A DNA stretch of 50,151 nucleotides from Limosilactobacillus avistercoris (lineage in GTDB: Bacteria; Bacillota; Bacilli; Lactobacillales; Lactobacillaceae). Every line of letters starts with the position of its first letter. Positions within the stretch are counted from its first letter, which is position 1. The notes under the pieces are model-generated. The model worked only from the letters and a program-made list of their open reading frames with translations, ran no database searches and was not told the origin of the DNA. Both the position numbers and the translations under genes were made by a program. The stretch lies in assembly GCF_014836425.1 (NCBI RefSeq), contig NZ_JACSQW010000013.1:1-50151 (forward strand). Reading direction: 5' to 3'. Below are positions 34,816-42,972 of the stretch, one piece after another.

Positions 34816-35670
34816 TTACTCATAATGTCCAGCTATATCCTTAGCGATCTTGCTGTAGTGATCAAGGTACTTAGCATAGTTGTCATCATAAATGTACTTA
34901 GCATCAGCTTCGGGATCTTGAGAGGTTAAAATCTTAGGACCCTTATCCGTAACGACAAGTGTATGTTCATATTGACAAGACCAACCACCATCGGCAGTCT
35001 TAGCTAGCCAACCACTTGGGTCACTAGTATCAGCTTCCCAAGTACCGGTGTTAATCATTGGTTCAACAGTGATTGTCATACCGTTCTTCAGACGAAGACC
35101 TTGGCCGTGTTCACCATAATGAGGAACCATTGGATCTTCGTGCATCGTTGGTTGAATTCCGTGACCAACAAATTCCCGAACATCCCCATAACTGTTCTCA
35201 TCTTCGGTATAGTGTTGAATAACAGCACCAATATCACCGATCCGGTGACCAGCAACACATTGATCGATTCCCATAAATAATGACTTCTTGGTAACATCCA
35301 TCAACTTTTGAATTTCAGGCTTAACATTACCAATCCCATAACTCCAGCAGGAATCACTAAAGAAGCCATCAACACTGACAACTGTATCAATCTTAGCTAA
35401 ATCCCCGTCCTTAAAAATTAATTTCTTCCGTGGGAAACCGTGACAAATCTCATCATTGAGGCTGACGCAGGTTGCATACTTATAACCCTCAAAGCCAATT
35501 TGTTCAGCTTTAGCACCGGCAGCTTTAAAGTACTTCCGAGCGAAGTCTTCAACTTCCCAACTTGAGATCCCGGGCTTAATAAATTGCCGGATTCCGATGT
35601 GCATAGCAGCAAGTGCGGCACCGGCCTTTTCCATCGCTTCAATTTCGCGTGGTGATTTTAATGTAATCAT
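34816..35670 (-). CDS. map: Methionine aminopeptidase, type I
   Basis: 284 residues. The pita-bread fold motifs are clear: KIDTVVSVDGFFSDSCW with two metal-binding Asp, GHGIQPTMHEDPMVPHYG with metal His, ITVEPMI with metal Glu, and QYEHTLVVTDKG with the last Glu. It removes the initiator methionine from new proteins. The C-terminal tail of about 30 residues beyond the core is a known feature of lactobacillus proteins. GAAGGGG precedes the ATG. Its 3' end carries structured repeat copy A. Confidence 0.96.
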   Translation of the reverse strand: MITLKSPREIEAMEKAGAALAAMHIGIRQFIKPGISSWEVEDFARKYFKAAGAKAEQIGFEGYKYATCVSLNDEICHGFPRKKLIFKDGDLAKIDTVVSVDGFFSDSCWSYGIGNVKPEIQKLMDVTKKSLFMGIDQCVAGHRIGDIGAVIQHYTEDENSYGDVREFVGHGIQPTMHEDPMVPHYGEHGQGLRLKNGMTITVEPMINTGTWEADTSDPSGWLAKTADGGWSCQYEHTLVVTDKGPKILTSQDPEADAKYIYDDNYAKYLDHYSKIAKDIAGHYE

Positions 35671-35740
35671 TAAATTGTCCCCTTCATTAATTTTATACGT
35701 AAACTAGTATAACACTTGTCACCAAAGAAGTTGTAAACCA

Positions 35741-35749
35741 TGCTATACT
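35741..35749 (+). promoter_or_regulatory. Extended -10 promoter of the flavodoxin operon
   Basis: TGCTATACT is an extended -10 element 36 bases before the flavodoxin ATG. The GGGGGAA ribosome site follows. Confidence 0.5.
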
Positions 35750-35784
35750 ATGAAGCGTAATTTATTTTAAACGGGGGAATAAAA

Positions 35785-36234
35785 ATGCCTAAAGCACTTG
35801 TTGTCTACGCTACTATTACCGGTAACAACGAAGACGTTGCCGACATTATTACTGAATCATTTGAAGATCAAGGTGTTGAAGTCGACGAAACTGAAATCAC
35901 AATGGCAGACGTTGAAGATTTTAAGGACGTCGATATTTGTGTTGTTTGTCCTTATACCTATGATGAGGGTGCCCTTCCAGATGAAGGACTAGACTTCTAT
36001 GATGACCTTCAAGAGGCTGACTTATCTGGCAAAGTTTATGGGGTCGCTGGCTCAGGTGATACATACTACGCTGATGACTATTGTAAGGCTGTTGACCTTT
36101 TTGGCGATGCTTTTGAAAAGGCTCATGCTACAAAGGGTGCCGATAATGTCCACATTAACTTATCACCTGACGAAGATGATATTAAAACTCTCGATGAATT
36201 TGTCGCAAAGCTAATTAAAAAGGCAGCTAAATAA
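35785..36234 (+). CDS. Flavodoxin
   Basis: 149 residues, strongly acidic. The FMN phosphate loop (VVYATITGNNEDVAD, residues 6-20) and the later GSGDTYYADDYCKA loop match short-chain flavodoxins. It carries electrons between redox enzymes in the cytoplasm. Its stop overlaps the GtrA start by one base (TAATG), so the two genes are coupled although their functions look unrelated. Confidence 0.93.
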   Translation: MPKALVVYATITGNNEDVADIITESFEDQGVEVDETEITMADVEDFKDVDICVVCPYTYDEGALPDEGLDFYDDLQEADLSGKVYGVAGSGDTYYADDYCKAVDLFGDAFEKAHATKGADNVHINLSPDEDDIKTLDEFVAKLIKKAAK

Positions 36235-36671
36235 TGATTAAACAACTCTGGAGTAAGTATAAGTCAATTATCGCCTACCTGTTCTGGGGCGTTGTTACCA
36301 CTGTTATTAACTTAGCTGTCTTCCAAATTTTAAGTCCTGGCCTTCACTGGAACGTCGAAGTGGCCACAGTACTTGCTTGGTTTGCTTCAGTTTTAGTGGC
36401 CTACTTTACTAATAAAGTCTGGGTTTTCGGCTCACATTACACGACGGTTAGTGATTTTGTGGTGGAAATTCTCCGCTTCTTCTTCTATCGTGGATTAACC
36501 TTAGTGATTGATATGGTAATCACCTATGTCGGGATCCAAGTCTTAAAGTTTGATACACCATTTCAACAATTCATTGTTAAGTTTATTGATAATGTTATTG
36601 TCGTAATTGCAAATTATATCTTCTCAAAATGGCTAATCTTCAAGGATAACCGTGGAATTGAAGACAAATAA
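36234..36671 (+). CDS. GtrA-family membrane protein
   Basis: 145 residues with four membrane helices and the GtrA pattern (YLFWGVVTTVINLAVFQIL; YFTNKVWVFGS). GtrA proteins are thought to flip undecaprenyl-phosphate sugars for GT-C enzymes. A GtrB-type partner is encoded at 27130-28059 and YfhO-type GT-C proteins at 2101-6596, so the three components could work together; this is inference. Co-translated with flavodoxin and ended by the hairpin at 36677-36717. Confidence 0.87.
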   Translation: MIKQLWSKYKSIIAYLFWGVVTTVINLAVFQILSPGLHWNVEVATVLAWFASVLVAYFTNKVWVFGSHYTTVSDFVVEILRFFFYRGLTLVIDMVITYVGIQVLKFDTPFQQFIVKFIDNVIVVIANYIFSKWLIFKDNRGIEDK

Positions 36672-36676
36672 ATATT

Positions 36677-36717
36677 AGCAGTCTTGATCAGTGATTGATG
36701 AAGGCTGTTATTTTTTC
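36677..36717 (+). terminator. Terminator of the flavodoxin-gtrA operon
   Basis: Stem CAGTCTT/AAGGCTG with one G-U pair, followed by TTATTTTTTC. Confidence 0.65.
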
Positions 36718-36719
36718 TT

Positions 36720-37068
36720 GGTCGCTTTTCATAATGCCAAAGCAACTAAATTTCATGATAATATGGGGTTGGAAGGATTTCTCAAATTAATGAAAAAACA
36801 AATTGATCCAAGTGATCAGCTTGTTATGCAAATTCAATCAGAAATGAAACGAATCCGTGAAGATCCACTAAGGAGGCATGGCTTTATGAAGTATGAACTC
36901 GATTTGATGGATGCACGAAGAGAAGGTCGTCTAGAAGGAAAAGAAGAAGGAGCGATCGAAGCATTAGTTCAGTTAGGATTTGAAACTGAACAAATTGCTA
37001 CTAAACTTACCAAAATGTATAACATAAGTCATGATGAAGCTTTAAAATTAATCCAAAAAGTTAAATAA
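36720..37068 (+). pseudogene. C-terminal remnant of an Rpn/PD-(D/E)XK transposase-type nuclease
   Basis: About 115 residues. FHNAKATKFHDNMGLEGF, KRIREDPLRRHGFMKYE and the charged tail ARREGRLEGKEEGAIEA are the C-terminal region of Rpn family recombination-promoting nucleases (about 280-300 residues when complete). The catalytic N-terminal half is missing. An ATG at 36691 keeps the frame open, but that part lies in the gtrA terminator and looks non-coding. A decayed mobile-type gene; unlikely to be active. Confidence 0.7.
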
Positions 37069-37072
37069 AACC

Positions 37073-37119
37073 AAATAGAGCTCCAAAGCTCGGTAAGGCC
37101 GAACTCTGGGGCTCTATTT
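37073..37119. terminator. Bidirectional terminator before wecB 3' end
   Basis: A long stem (AAATAGAGCTCC... with ...GGGGCTCTATTT, a few mismatches) and A/T runs on both sides. It includes the wecB stop codon. Confidence 0.75.
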
Positions 37120-38241
37120 ATTACTTAAATACTCTTCGATAATATCCAAAATCCGTTCACTGGCATGACCATCCCCAAACGGGTTCTCGGCCTGATCCAT
37201 TTTCTTATAGGCTTTATGGTCATTAAGCAGACTAAAGACAGCCTGTTGGATACTTGTTGGATCCGTACCAACAATTTTAACAGCACCTACATCGACTGCT
37301 TCTTGACGTTCAGTCTTTTCTCGCAATAGCAAGACAGGCTTATGAATTGCCGGTGCCTCTTCTTGGATGCTACCTGAATCAGTTACAATAAAATCACACC
37401 GGGCAGCAATGTTTAAGAAATCACCATGGTTTAGTGGCTTAATTAGGTGAATTCGTTCCTTACTTCCCAAGACCTCATCTGCCAGGCTCATTACTTCACT
37501 ATTCGGATAAACCGGATAAATTAGTTCAACATCCCTATTGGTTTCAACAATATCCTTCATCGTATGAAAGACCCGTTCCATGGGAGCACCAATACTCTCC
37601 GGACGTTGCATTGTCAAAATAATAATCCGATGATCACCCGGGATCTTTCCCAGAATTTCACTATGAAAATCTGTGCTTAACCGTTCTTTAACTGAATCAA
37701 TTACTGGATTACCGGTAACATAAATTTGTTGTGCCGGATGATGTTCACTTAAAAGGTTATCCCGAGCACGTGTGGTTGGAGCAAAGTAAAGATCAGCTAG
37801 ATTGTCGGTTATCCGTCGGTGAATCTCATCCGGAAATGGCAGGTACTTATCATAAGTCCGTAACCCCGCTTCAACATGCCCCAAAGGAAAGTGGTTATAA
37901 AAACTAACTAGGCTTGCTGCTAAACTAGTTACGCCATCCCCAACCACCAGAAACATGTCTGGCTGTCCGGCATTAATGACGTTATTTAAGTTATGAATTA
38001 ACTGACTCAATTGCTCAGCATAATTAGTGTTTTTAAGCCCAGACAGATCTAAGTCAAAATCTGGCGTTAATTTTAAATAATCCATTGTTTGCTGAAGGAG
38101 TGGCCGCTGTTGTTGTGCGGCAATCACAATTGATGGCTTCCAAGTATTTGGATCCTGCTTCATCTGCTCGATGATTGGTGCAAGCTTTATTGCTTCAGCT
38201 CGGGTTCCAAATAAAAACATAATTTTAAATGGCTTTTGCAC
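37114..38241 (-). CDS. wecB: UDP-N-acetylglucosamine 2-epimerase (non-hydrolysing)
   Basis: 375 residues of the GT-B-like epimerase fold. N-terminal FLFGTRAEAIKLAPII, central VEAGLRTYDKYLPFPDEIHR and C-terminal VTDSGSIQEEAP are diagnostic. It interconverts UDP-GlcNAc and UDP-ManNAc; ManNAc is needed for teichoic acid linkage units. The start is GTG at 38241 with AAGGAG eight bases upstream. A 14-bp palindrome lies 74 bases upstream. Confidence 0.95.
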   Translation of the reverse strand: MQKPFKIMFLFGTRAEAIKLAPIIEQMKQDPNTWKPSIVIAAQQQRPLLQQTMDYLKLTPDFDLDLSGLKNTNYAEQLSQLIHNLNNVINAGQPDMFLVVGDGVTSLAASLVSFYNHFPLGHVEAGLRTYDKYLPFPDEIHRRITDNLADLYFAPTTRARDNLLSEHHPAQQIYVTGNPVIDSVKERLSTDFHSEILGKIPGDHRIIILTMQRPESIGAPMERVFHTMKDIVETNRDVELIYPVYPNSEVMSLADEVLGSKERIHLIKPLNHGDFLNIAARCDFIVTDSGSIQEEAPAIHKPVLLLREKTERQEAVDVGAVKIVGTDPTSIQQAVFSLLNDHKAYKKMDQAENPFGDGHASERILDIIEEYLSNK

Positions 38242-38314
38242 AGTGACAACTCCTTTTTTTAAATACTATTTTAATTGTACAACAATTTAATAATATTTTT
38301 AAAAAGCAAAATTT

Positions 38315-38328
38315 ATTTCCCGGGAAAT
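38315..38328. promoter_or_regulatory. Perfect 14-bp palindrome upstream of wecB
   Basis: ATTTCCCGGGAAAT lies between the XRE gene stop and the wecB start. Similar sites occur at 48375-48386 and 48923-48940 near other regulatory genes, so it may be an operator. Confidence 0.4.
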
Positions 38329-38334
38329 GAATCT

Positions 38335-38970
38335 TTACCTGTTTTTATTACCCAACTTAGGATCTTGTTTCCACATATACTTCTGCAAAATATTTTGGAT
38401 TCCTACTAAAATAAGCCACGGTGAGGAGAAGTAACGTTCTGGCATCCCCTGATGGACAAAATAAACCCCAATAATCATGTCAAGAACAATTAGAAAATAG
38501 ATCACCTTTGCCAGCAACGATAATCTTTGTCCAGGACGTTGTTTTCCCTTATAATACATCCGCTGACTCATGCCGAGGAAAAAGGGTGTAATAAACTGCT
38601 CATAAATAATCGCAATTACAATGACAACCGTTATCACATTCCATGCAATCTGACCTTCCCTACTTGTTGGAACATCAACGAAACAGCCAAGTCCAAGGAT
38701 AATCCAAATAAAGCCAGATAATACGCTAAATGCGTTAAATGCCTTTCCCTGTTCTAAATAATTTTTCAAATTCTGGTCCTCCTTTAAGAGAGAATCAATT
38801 GAAATTTGGTAAACATCACTAACTTTTACTAGCTTATTTAAATCGGGATAGGTCTTGCCATGCTCCCAATTAGAAATAGCTTGTCGGGTTACAAAAAGCC
38901 TTTTTGCTACCTTCGCCTGTGTTAGCTTTAACTTCTGACGTCGTTCTTTAATTCGTTCTCCAAATTCCAT
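38335..38970 (-). CDS. XRE-family regulator with membrane helices
   Basis: 211 residues. The N-terminal helix-turn-helix (LTQAKVAKRLFVTRQAISNW, residues 17-36) is followed by a long C-terminal part with three to four hydrophobic helices (about 84-100, 107-128, 158-175, 185-200). Such membrane-tethered XRE proteins are common in lactobacilli; signals are unknown. AAGGAG precedes the ATG. It is followed by wecB in the same direction, with 93 bases between them. Confidence 0.85.
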   Translation of the reverse strand: MEFGERIKERRQKLKLTQAKVAKRLFVTRQAISNWEHGKTYPDLNKLVKVSDVYQISIDSLLKEDQNLKNYLEQGKAFNAFSVLSGFIWIILGLGCFVDVPTSREGQIAWNVITVVIVIAIIYEQFITPFFLGMSQRMYYKGKQRPGQRLSLLAKVIYFLIVLDMIIGVYFVHQGMPERYFSSPWLILVGIQNILQKYMWKQDPKLGNKNR

Positions 38971-39052
38971 CTGCTTCTCCTTGTTCTTGAGGATAAGTAT
39001 ATTAAATGCTAATAAATAATCCTAGCAATAGCCTATTGCACCGTTGATATAT

Positions 39053-39097
39053 AAAGAAAAATAAGACCGAGAAAAGCAAATTGTTTTTCTCAGTCTT
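39053..39097 (-). terminator. Terminator downstream of tRNA-Arg
   Basis: Stem AAGACTGAGAAAA / TTTTCTCGGTCTT on the minus strand, followed by ATTTTTCTTT. Confidence 0.75.
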
Positions 39098-39139
39098 AAA
39101 CTATTTAATAGTTTTCACTAAAAATCTAAGTACGAAATA

Positions 39140-39212
39140 TGGTCCCATCCGGAATCGAACCGGAATCGGCCGCTTAGGAGGCGGATGTACTATCCAGTTA
39201 TACTATAGGACC
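39140..39212 (-). tRNA. tRNA-Arg (anticodon CCT)
   Basis: The 73-base cloverleaf folds fully on the minus strand: acceptor GGTCCTA/TGGGACC, D stem GTAT/GTAC, anticodon stem around loop CTCCTAA (anticodon CCT, reads AGG), and T stem TCCGG/CCGGA with loop TTCGATT. The discriminator is A; no CCA is encoded. A terminator follows. Confidence 0.95.
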
Positions 39213-39289
39213 AGACAAAGAGTATTATCGCATTTACGATTGAACTCGTAAAGAAGATTTTACTCTTTTTTTGTTAATTATTTAACTGT

Positions 39290-40600
39290 TTATTTTGCGC
39301 CCTCACTCTTACGACGGTGCTTTAGACGAATCCCCTTATTTTTCCGGTTCTTCTTATGTGGCTTTTTCTTTGGCTTCCTTGGTTTACCAAGAGTATGGTG
39401 AACACTCTTTTCCACACTCGTCTGATCGCTCCATTGCTCTTGTTGCAATTGACGACTATTCTGCCGACGTAATGAAACAGATTTTTGACCCTTTTGTGGC
39501 TTTTGATCTGTAATCTGATCGTTATTAATGTAAAGGTGTTCCAAGTTGTAATCAGTGTCTTTAAGAAGCTTTTTCAAATCACGGATATCGTGATCGTCCC
39601 CAAGGTTAATTACTAATCCCGGTTCACCCTGACGACCGGTTCGTCCAACACGGTGAACATAAGTATTAGTCTCGGTTGGCAAATCAAAGTTAATCACTGC
39701 TGGGAGTTTAGGAATATCGATCCCTCGAGCAGCAACATCCGTCGTTAATAATAACTTAATTTGCCGTTTCCGGAACATTCGCATTGCCTTTTCCCGCTGT
39801 GTTTGTTTTTGTCGACCACCTAACGTCCCAATTGACATATGTTCATGGCGAAGACGGCTAGCAGCATAATGGAGTGTCCGCGTACTATTAAAGAATACCA
39901 AACCACGAAAGTCCTTAATACTGGTCAAGTGACGAAGGACCGCCGTCTTTTGGGCATTAGTCCGGGCGTCAATATAACCATGACGAACAGTTCCTCGAGT
40001 ATGATCCTTAGAGGTAACGTCAAGGGTTAAAATATCACGGCCGAACATGACTGAAAGTTGTTTAAATACCGGTGACTTAGTAGCAGAGAAAAACGCTAAT
40101 TGGGCACTCAATGGTGTAGCTCGTTCGATATCTTCAACTACTGCTAAGGTATCATCCCGTAATAAATCATCAGCTTCGTCAATTACCATTGTCTGCAAGT
40201 GACCAAGCTTTAGGTGACGGTTATCTAACATATGAAGAACCCGTCCAGGTGTCCCCACAACAACATCGGGATGTTTACGTAGCTTCATTACTTGGCGACG
40301 AAGGTTTGCACCACCTGTTAGAGCTAATACCTTAACGCCAATGATATTCCCCCATTCGCGCATTACCCTTGTCGTCTGCATTGCCAATTCTTGTGACGGT
40401 GCAAGAACTAATAATTGAGTCCCCGCGCCAGGCATAATTTTAGGCAAAAGTGGTAAAGTAAATGCTAGTGTCTTCCCAGAACCAGTAGGCGCAATTCCGA
40501 GAATCGACTTATCCTCTGCCAAGGGCTTAGCAACAGCTTCCTGAATTTCAGTAGGTTGTTTAAATTGCTGGCTAAATTTTTCTTGAAATTGTTCGATCAA
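39290..40600 (-). CDS. DEAD-box RNA helicase
   Basis: 436 residues. Motifs in order: Q-motif region PTEIQ, motif I APTGSGKT (37-44), motif II IDEADD near 140, motif III FFSATKS, and motif VI HRVGRTGRQG. The C-terminal tail is very basic (KPRKPKKKPHKKNRKNKG) and probably binds RNA. Resembles CshB/RhlE-type helicases of cold adaptation and ribosome assembly. The start is a TTG at 40600 with GGGGAT upstream; no ATG is available nearby. It follows the Gfo/Idh/MocA gene by 14 bases, so they may be co-transcribed. Confidence 0.92.
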   Translation of the reverse strand: MIEQFQEKFSQQFKQPTEIQEAVAKPLAEDKSILGIAPTGSGKTLAFTLPLLPKIMPGAGTQLLVLAPSQELAMQTTRVMREWGNIIGVKVLALTGGANLRRQVMKLRKHPDVVVGTPGRVLHMLDNRHLKLGHLQTMVIDEADDLLRDDTLAVVEDIERATPLSAQLAFFSATKSPVFKQLSVMFGRDILTLDVTSKDHTRGTVRHGYIDARTNAQKTAVLRHLTSIKDFRGLVFFNSTRTLHYAASRLRHEHMSIGTLGGRQKQTQREKAMRMFRKRQIKLLLTTDVAARGIDIPKLPAVINFDLPTETNTYVHRVGRTGRQGEPGLVINLGDDHDIRDLKKLLKDTDYNLEHLYINNDQITDQKPQKGQKSVSLRRQNSRQLQQEQWSDQTSVEKSVHHTLGKPRKPKKKPHKKNRKNKGIRLKHRRKSEGAK

Positions 40601-40614
40601 ATGTTATCCCCATC

Positions 40615-41634
40615 CTATTCTTGATCTTTATCTGCCGGAAATTCTAATTGTGCTGATTGACGAAGTGAGTACATTACGGAGTTAACAGTTTCGGAAAGAT
40701 CCATCCATCCCTTGTACTTCTTCATCTGTTCTTCATTGTCTGGATCATTAAATAAGTCTGCAAAATCATTCATTTCATCCGTCATTGAATTCTTTTCAAC
40801 CGGTGCATCAAGTTGGTGAGCCTTTTTATCAGAATCGTAGTAAGTTACCTTTTGAGTTTCAAAAATACTATCGAAAACAAGAGTATCCTTAAGACCGTAA
40901 ACTTCAGATGGCAAGTATGAATTAGCAGTCTTCCCAAAGTTCAATGTAACACTGAACTTATCGTAGTTCAAAATAGCAACACCCTTAGCGTCAATGCCGG
41001 TCTTGCAAATGGTTGGGTAGTAAACAACTGACTGTGGTTGGCCAAACATTGTAACGGCTCCATAAACAGCGTAAACACCAAGATCCATCAAAGCACCACC
41101 AGCGTACTTCAAGGTAAAAATGTTTGGATAAGGCTTATCCCCCGCAAGGACCTTATCATAGCGGGAAGAATACTTCATTACAGTAATCGTTGCCCCTTGA
41201 ACGTAGTGTTCCTTCATTTCATCAACTTTCTTCAAAGCTTCCCGATATAGTGCTGTGTGAATATGACGAGCTGCTTCAACTAAACGAGCCTTCGGGTGAG
41301 CTGCAAGTAATGATTGGATGCCAGAAAATTCACTTGGGTTTACAAATGCTGGCTTTTCAACGATCACGAACTTATCATTTTCAATTGCCATCCGTGCTTG
41401 TTGGTAATGCAAACTGTTCGGTGAAGCGATGTATACAACGTCGAAGTCACCGTCTTCAAAGAATTTTTCAAGATCATCATAGAATTCTGTAGCACCATAT
41501 GGCTGGCCGAATTCCTTAGCCCGGTCCATTGTCCGTGAATAAACTGCGGTCAATTTATATTTACCGGTAGTTTTAGCTGCGTCCAGCATTTGGTCTGTAA
41601 TAATATGAGTTCCAATAATTCCTAACTTAAGCAT
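40615..41634 (-). CDS. Gfo/Idh/MocA-family oxidoreductase
   Basis: 339 residues with an N-terminal Rossmann loop (LGIIGTHIITDQM), YIASPNSLHYQQA and the EKP motif (VEKPAFVNP) where Lys is catalytic in the family. These enzymes oxidise or reduce sugar-like substrates with NAD(P). The glycine-rich loop is diverged (GTHIIT rather than GxGxxG). The ATG at 41634 is chosen with GGGAG nine bases upstream. The substrate is unknown. Confidence 0.87.
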   Translation of the reverse strand: MLKLGIIGTHIITDQMLDAAKTTGKYKLTAVYSRTMDRAKEFGQPYGATEFYDDLEKFFEDGDFDVVYIASPNSLHYQQARMAIENDKFVIVEKPAFVNPSEFSGIQSLLAAHPKARLVEAARHIHTALYREALKKVDEMKEHYVQGATITVMKYSSRYDKVLAGDKPYPNIFTLKYAGGALMDLGVYAVYGAVTMFGQPQSVVYYPTICKTGIDAKGVAILNYDKFSVTLNFGKTANSYLPSEVYGLKDTLVFDSIFETQKVTYYDSDKKAHQLDAPVEKNSMTDEMNDFADLFNDPDNEEQMKKYKGWMDLSETVNSVMYSLRQSAQLEFPADKDQE

Positions 41635-41789
41635 TTGAGCCAACTCCCTTATCAGATATTTAACTTGTTACATTTATCATACCAATTATTGTCTGTTTTT
41701 AACAGAAATGAAATCTTTCGATCATATAAATATGTGTATAATGTTCTTGTAGAAATGACTTATCACATAATTGAGGAGATTGATGGAAT

Positions 41790-42152
41790 ATGAAAAAAAA
41801 GGGAATGTTACTTTTCGGCGCGGGACTAATGGCTGGACTCTCCAGTACTTTAGGGTTCAGTCACGCGAAGAAAAGTAGCACGACGACTGCGTTACCAATA
41901 TTTTATGCCGGTACTTGGCGATACTATGATCAGGAACGCAATCGGTCCCATAAAATCACCATCTCTCCGGAACTAAAACTTGGGATTGATAATCAAGAAA
42001 TTCCCGCAACGGTTCAATTAGTCCGTGAAGATAAATTAGTTTACCTCGATAAATTCGGTTACCACATCACTATTCAAGCTAACGACCAGCGGCCCGTATC
42101 TTTAATCGATGAGGCTGACGATCAGGTCTATGCAATTCAACCACTTAAGTAA
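41790..42152 (+). CDS. DUF4828-type small secreted or membrane-anchored protein
   Basis: 120 residues. An N-terminal hydrophobic segment (residues 5-24) is followed by a compact domain with [21 protein letters not shown] and [10 protein letters not shown], which I recognise as the DUF4828 family of lactobacilli. Function unknown. Its own terminator follows at once. Confidence 0.72.
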   Translation: MKKKGMLLFGAGLMAGLSSTLGFSHAKKSSTTTALPIFYAGTWRYYDQERNRSHKITISPELKLGIDNQEIPATVQLVREDKLVYLDKFGYHITIQANDQRPVSLIDEADDQVYAIQPLK

Positions 42153-42177
42153 GCTGCAATGATTGTGGCTTTTTTTG
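42152..42177 (+). terminator. Terminator of the DUF4828 gene
   Basis: Stem AGCTGCA/TGTGGCT (with G-U pairs) followed by seven T. Confidence 0.7.
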
Positions 42178-42190
42178 ATCCAATTATTTT

Positions 42191-42262
42191 CTCAACAACA
42201 TGGCTAAAACGTGCTCAGCCGAGACTTCCTCAAGCTAACAACCTTCCCTTCCGACGATAAAA
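42191..42262 (-). ncRNA. Structured RNA repeat, truncated copy B
   Basis: Matches the outer 3' half of copies A and C (as minus-strand RNA): the conserved tail AACATGGCTAAAACGTGCTC on the plus strand, then TTCCTCAAGCTAAC. The partner half is missing, so the helices cannot close. Probably a decayed copy lying in tandem with copy C. Confidence 0.5.
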
Positions 42263-42273
42263 CAGTAACTATT

Positions 42274-42398
42274 CTCGACAACATGGCTAAAATGCGCTCG
42301 CCAGAAGCTTGCTAGAGTTAGCAACCTCCTTCCTAGGCACAAGTCGCCTTCGTCAGGAGAAATTGCTAACTTTCCGCAAGCTTTTTGCTGGCTCGCAC
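42274..42398 (-). ncRNA. Structured RNA repeat, copy C (3' end of LOG gene)
   Basis: Helices: GTGC/GCGC (G-U pair only in minus-strand RNA), a GA/GA internal loop, GCCAG/CTGGC (42300-42304 with 42388-42392), AAGCTTGC/GCAAGCTT (42305-42312 with 42376-42383), GTTAGCAA/TTGCTAAC (42317-42324 with 42363-42370), and an apical GGC/GCC hairpin (42336-42348). Compared with copy A the paired bases change together. It starts one base past the LOG stop. Confidence 0.6.
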
Positions 42399-42399
42399 T

Positions 42400-42972
42400 C
42401 TACTTTTCATACGTCCTATGTCTTGGTGCTGTGTAGTGTTCCATAAATTGAAGGATTCGATTAAAATCATCACCAAAGTACATGCTATCAAGGTAAATCT
42501 TTTCAAGAAAGCCTTCTTGACTCATGTGCTCGAACGCTTCTTTTAGTGGTGAATAAAAGTCATCTTGATTATAAAAAGCAACAGGCTTAGGATTTTCGCC
42601 GATTGTAATCCACGAGGCCGCTTGGCTAATTTCTTCAAGTGTTCCAATACCACCAGGCAGGGCTAACATGCCATCAGCCATTGCCATCATTTTTTCTTTT
42701 CGGTGATCCATATCAGGAACAATTTTAAGATCTTGAATTTTCGAGTAAGCAGCACCACGACTGGCAAGGGTTTCGGTAATAATTCCGTGAACAGTTCCCC
42801 CGTTATCAAGAACACCGTCAGCAACCGCACCCATTAGGCCAAACTGTCCACCACCATAGACTAATTCAATTTGGTGAGCTGCCATCCATTCTCCTAATTC
42901 CTGCGCCTTTTTTAAATATTTCCCGTCATTGCCATTTCGGGCTCCGCAATATACAGCTAACGATTTAATCAT
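42400..42972 (-). CDS. LOG-family protein (cytokinin riboside 5'-monophosphate phosphoribohydrolase-like)
   Basis: 190 residues with the TIGR00730/LOG motifs: YGGGQFGLMGA, MDHRKEKM and the PGGxGTxxE signature (LPGGIGTLEE). Family members cleave nucleoside monophosphates to base and ribose phosphate; the role in lactobacilli is unclear. The ATG at 42972 is chosen with AAGGAGGG seven bases before it; the gene overlaps the end of the dehydrogenase gene by eight bases. Confidence 0.9.
   Translation of the reverse strand: MIKSLAVYCGARNGNDGKYLKKAQELGEWMAAHQIELVYGGGQFGLMGAVADGVLDNGGTVHGIITETLASRGAAYSKIQDLKIVPDMDHRKEKMMAMADGMLALPGGIGTLEEISQAASWITIGENPKPVAFYNQDDFYSPLKEAFEHMSQEGFLEKIYLDSMYFGDDFNRILQFMEHYTAPRHRTYEK

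Noticed and set aside
36691-36719. First codons of the Rpn-like frame
   Set aside because: They lie in the gtrA terminator and do not resemble the nuclease family; the frame is open there by chance.
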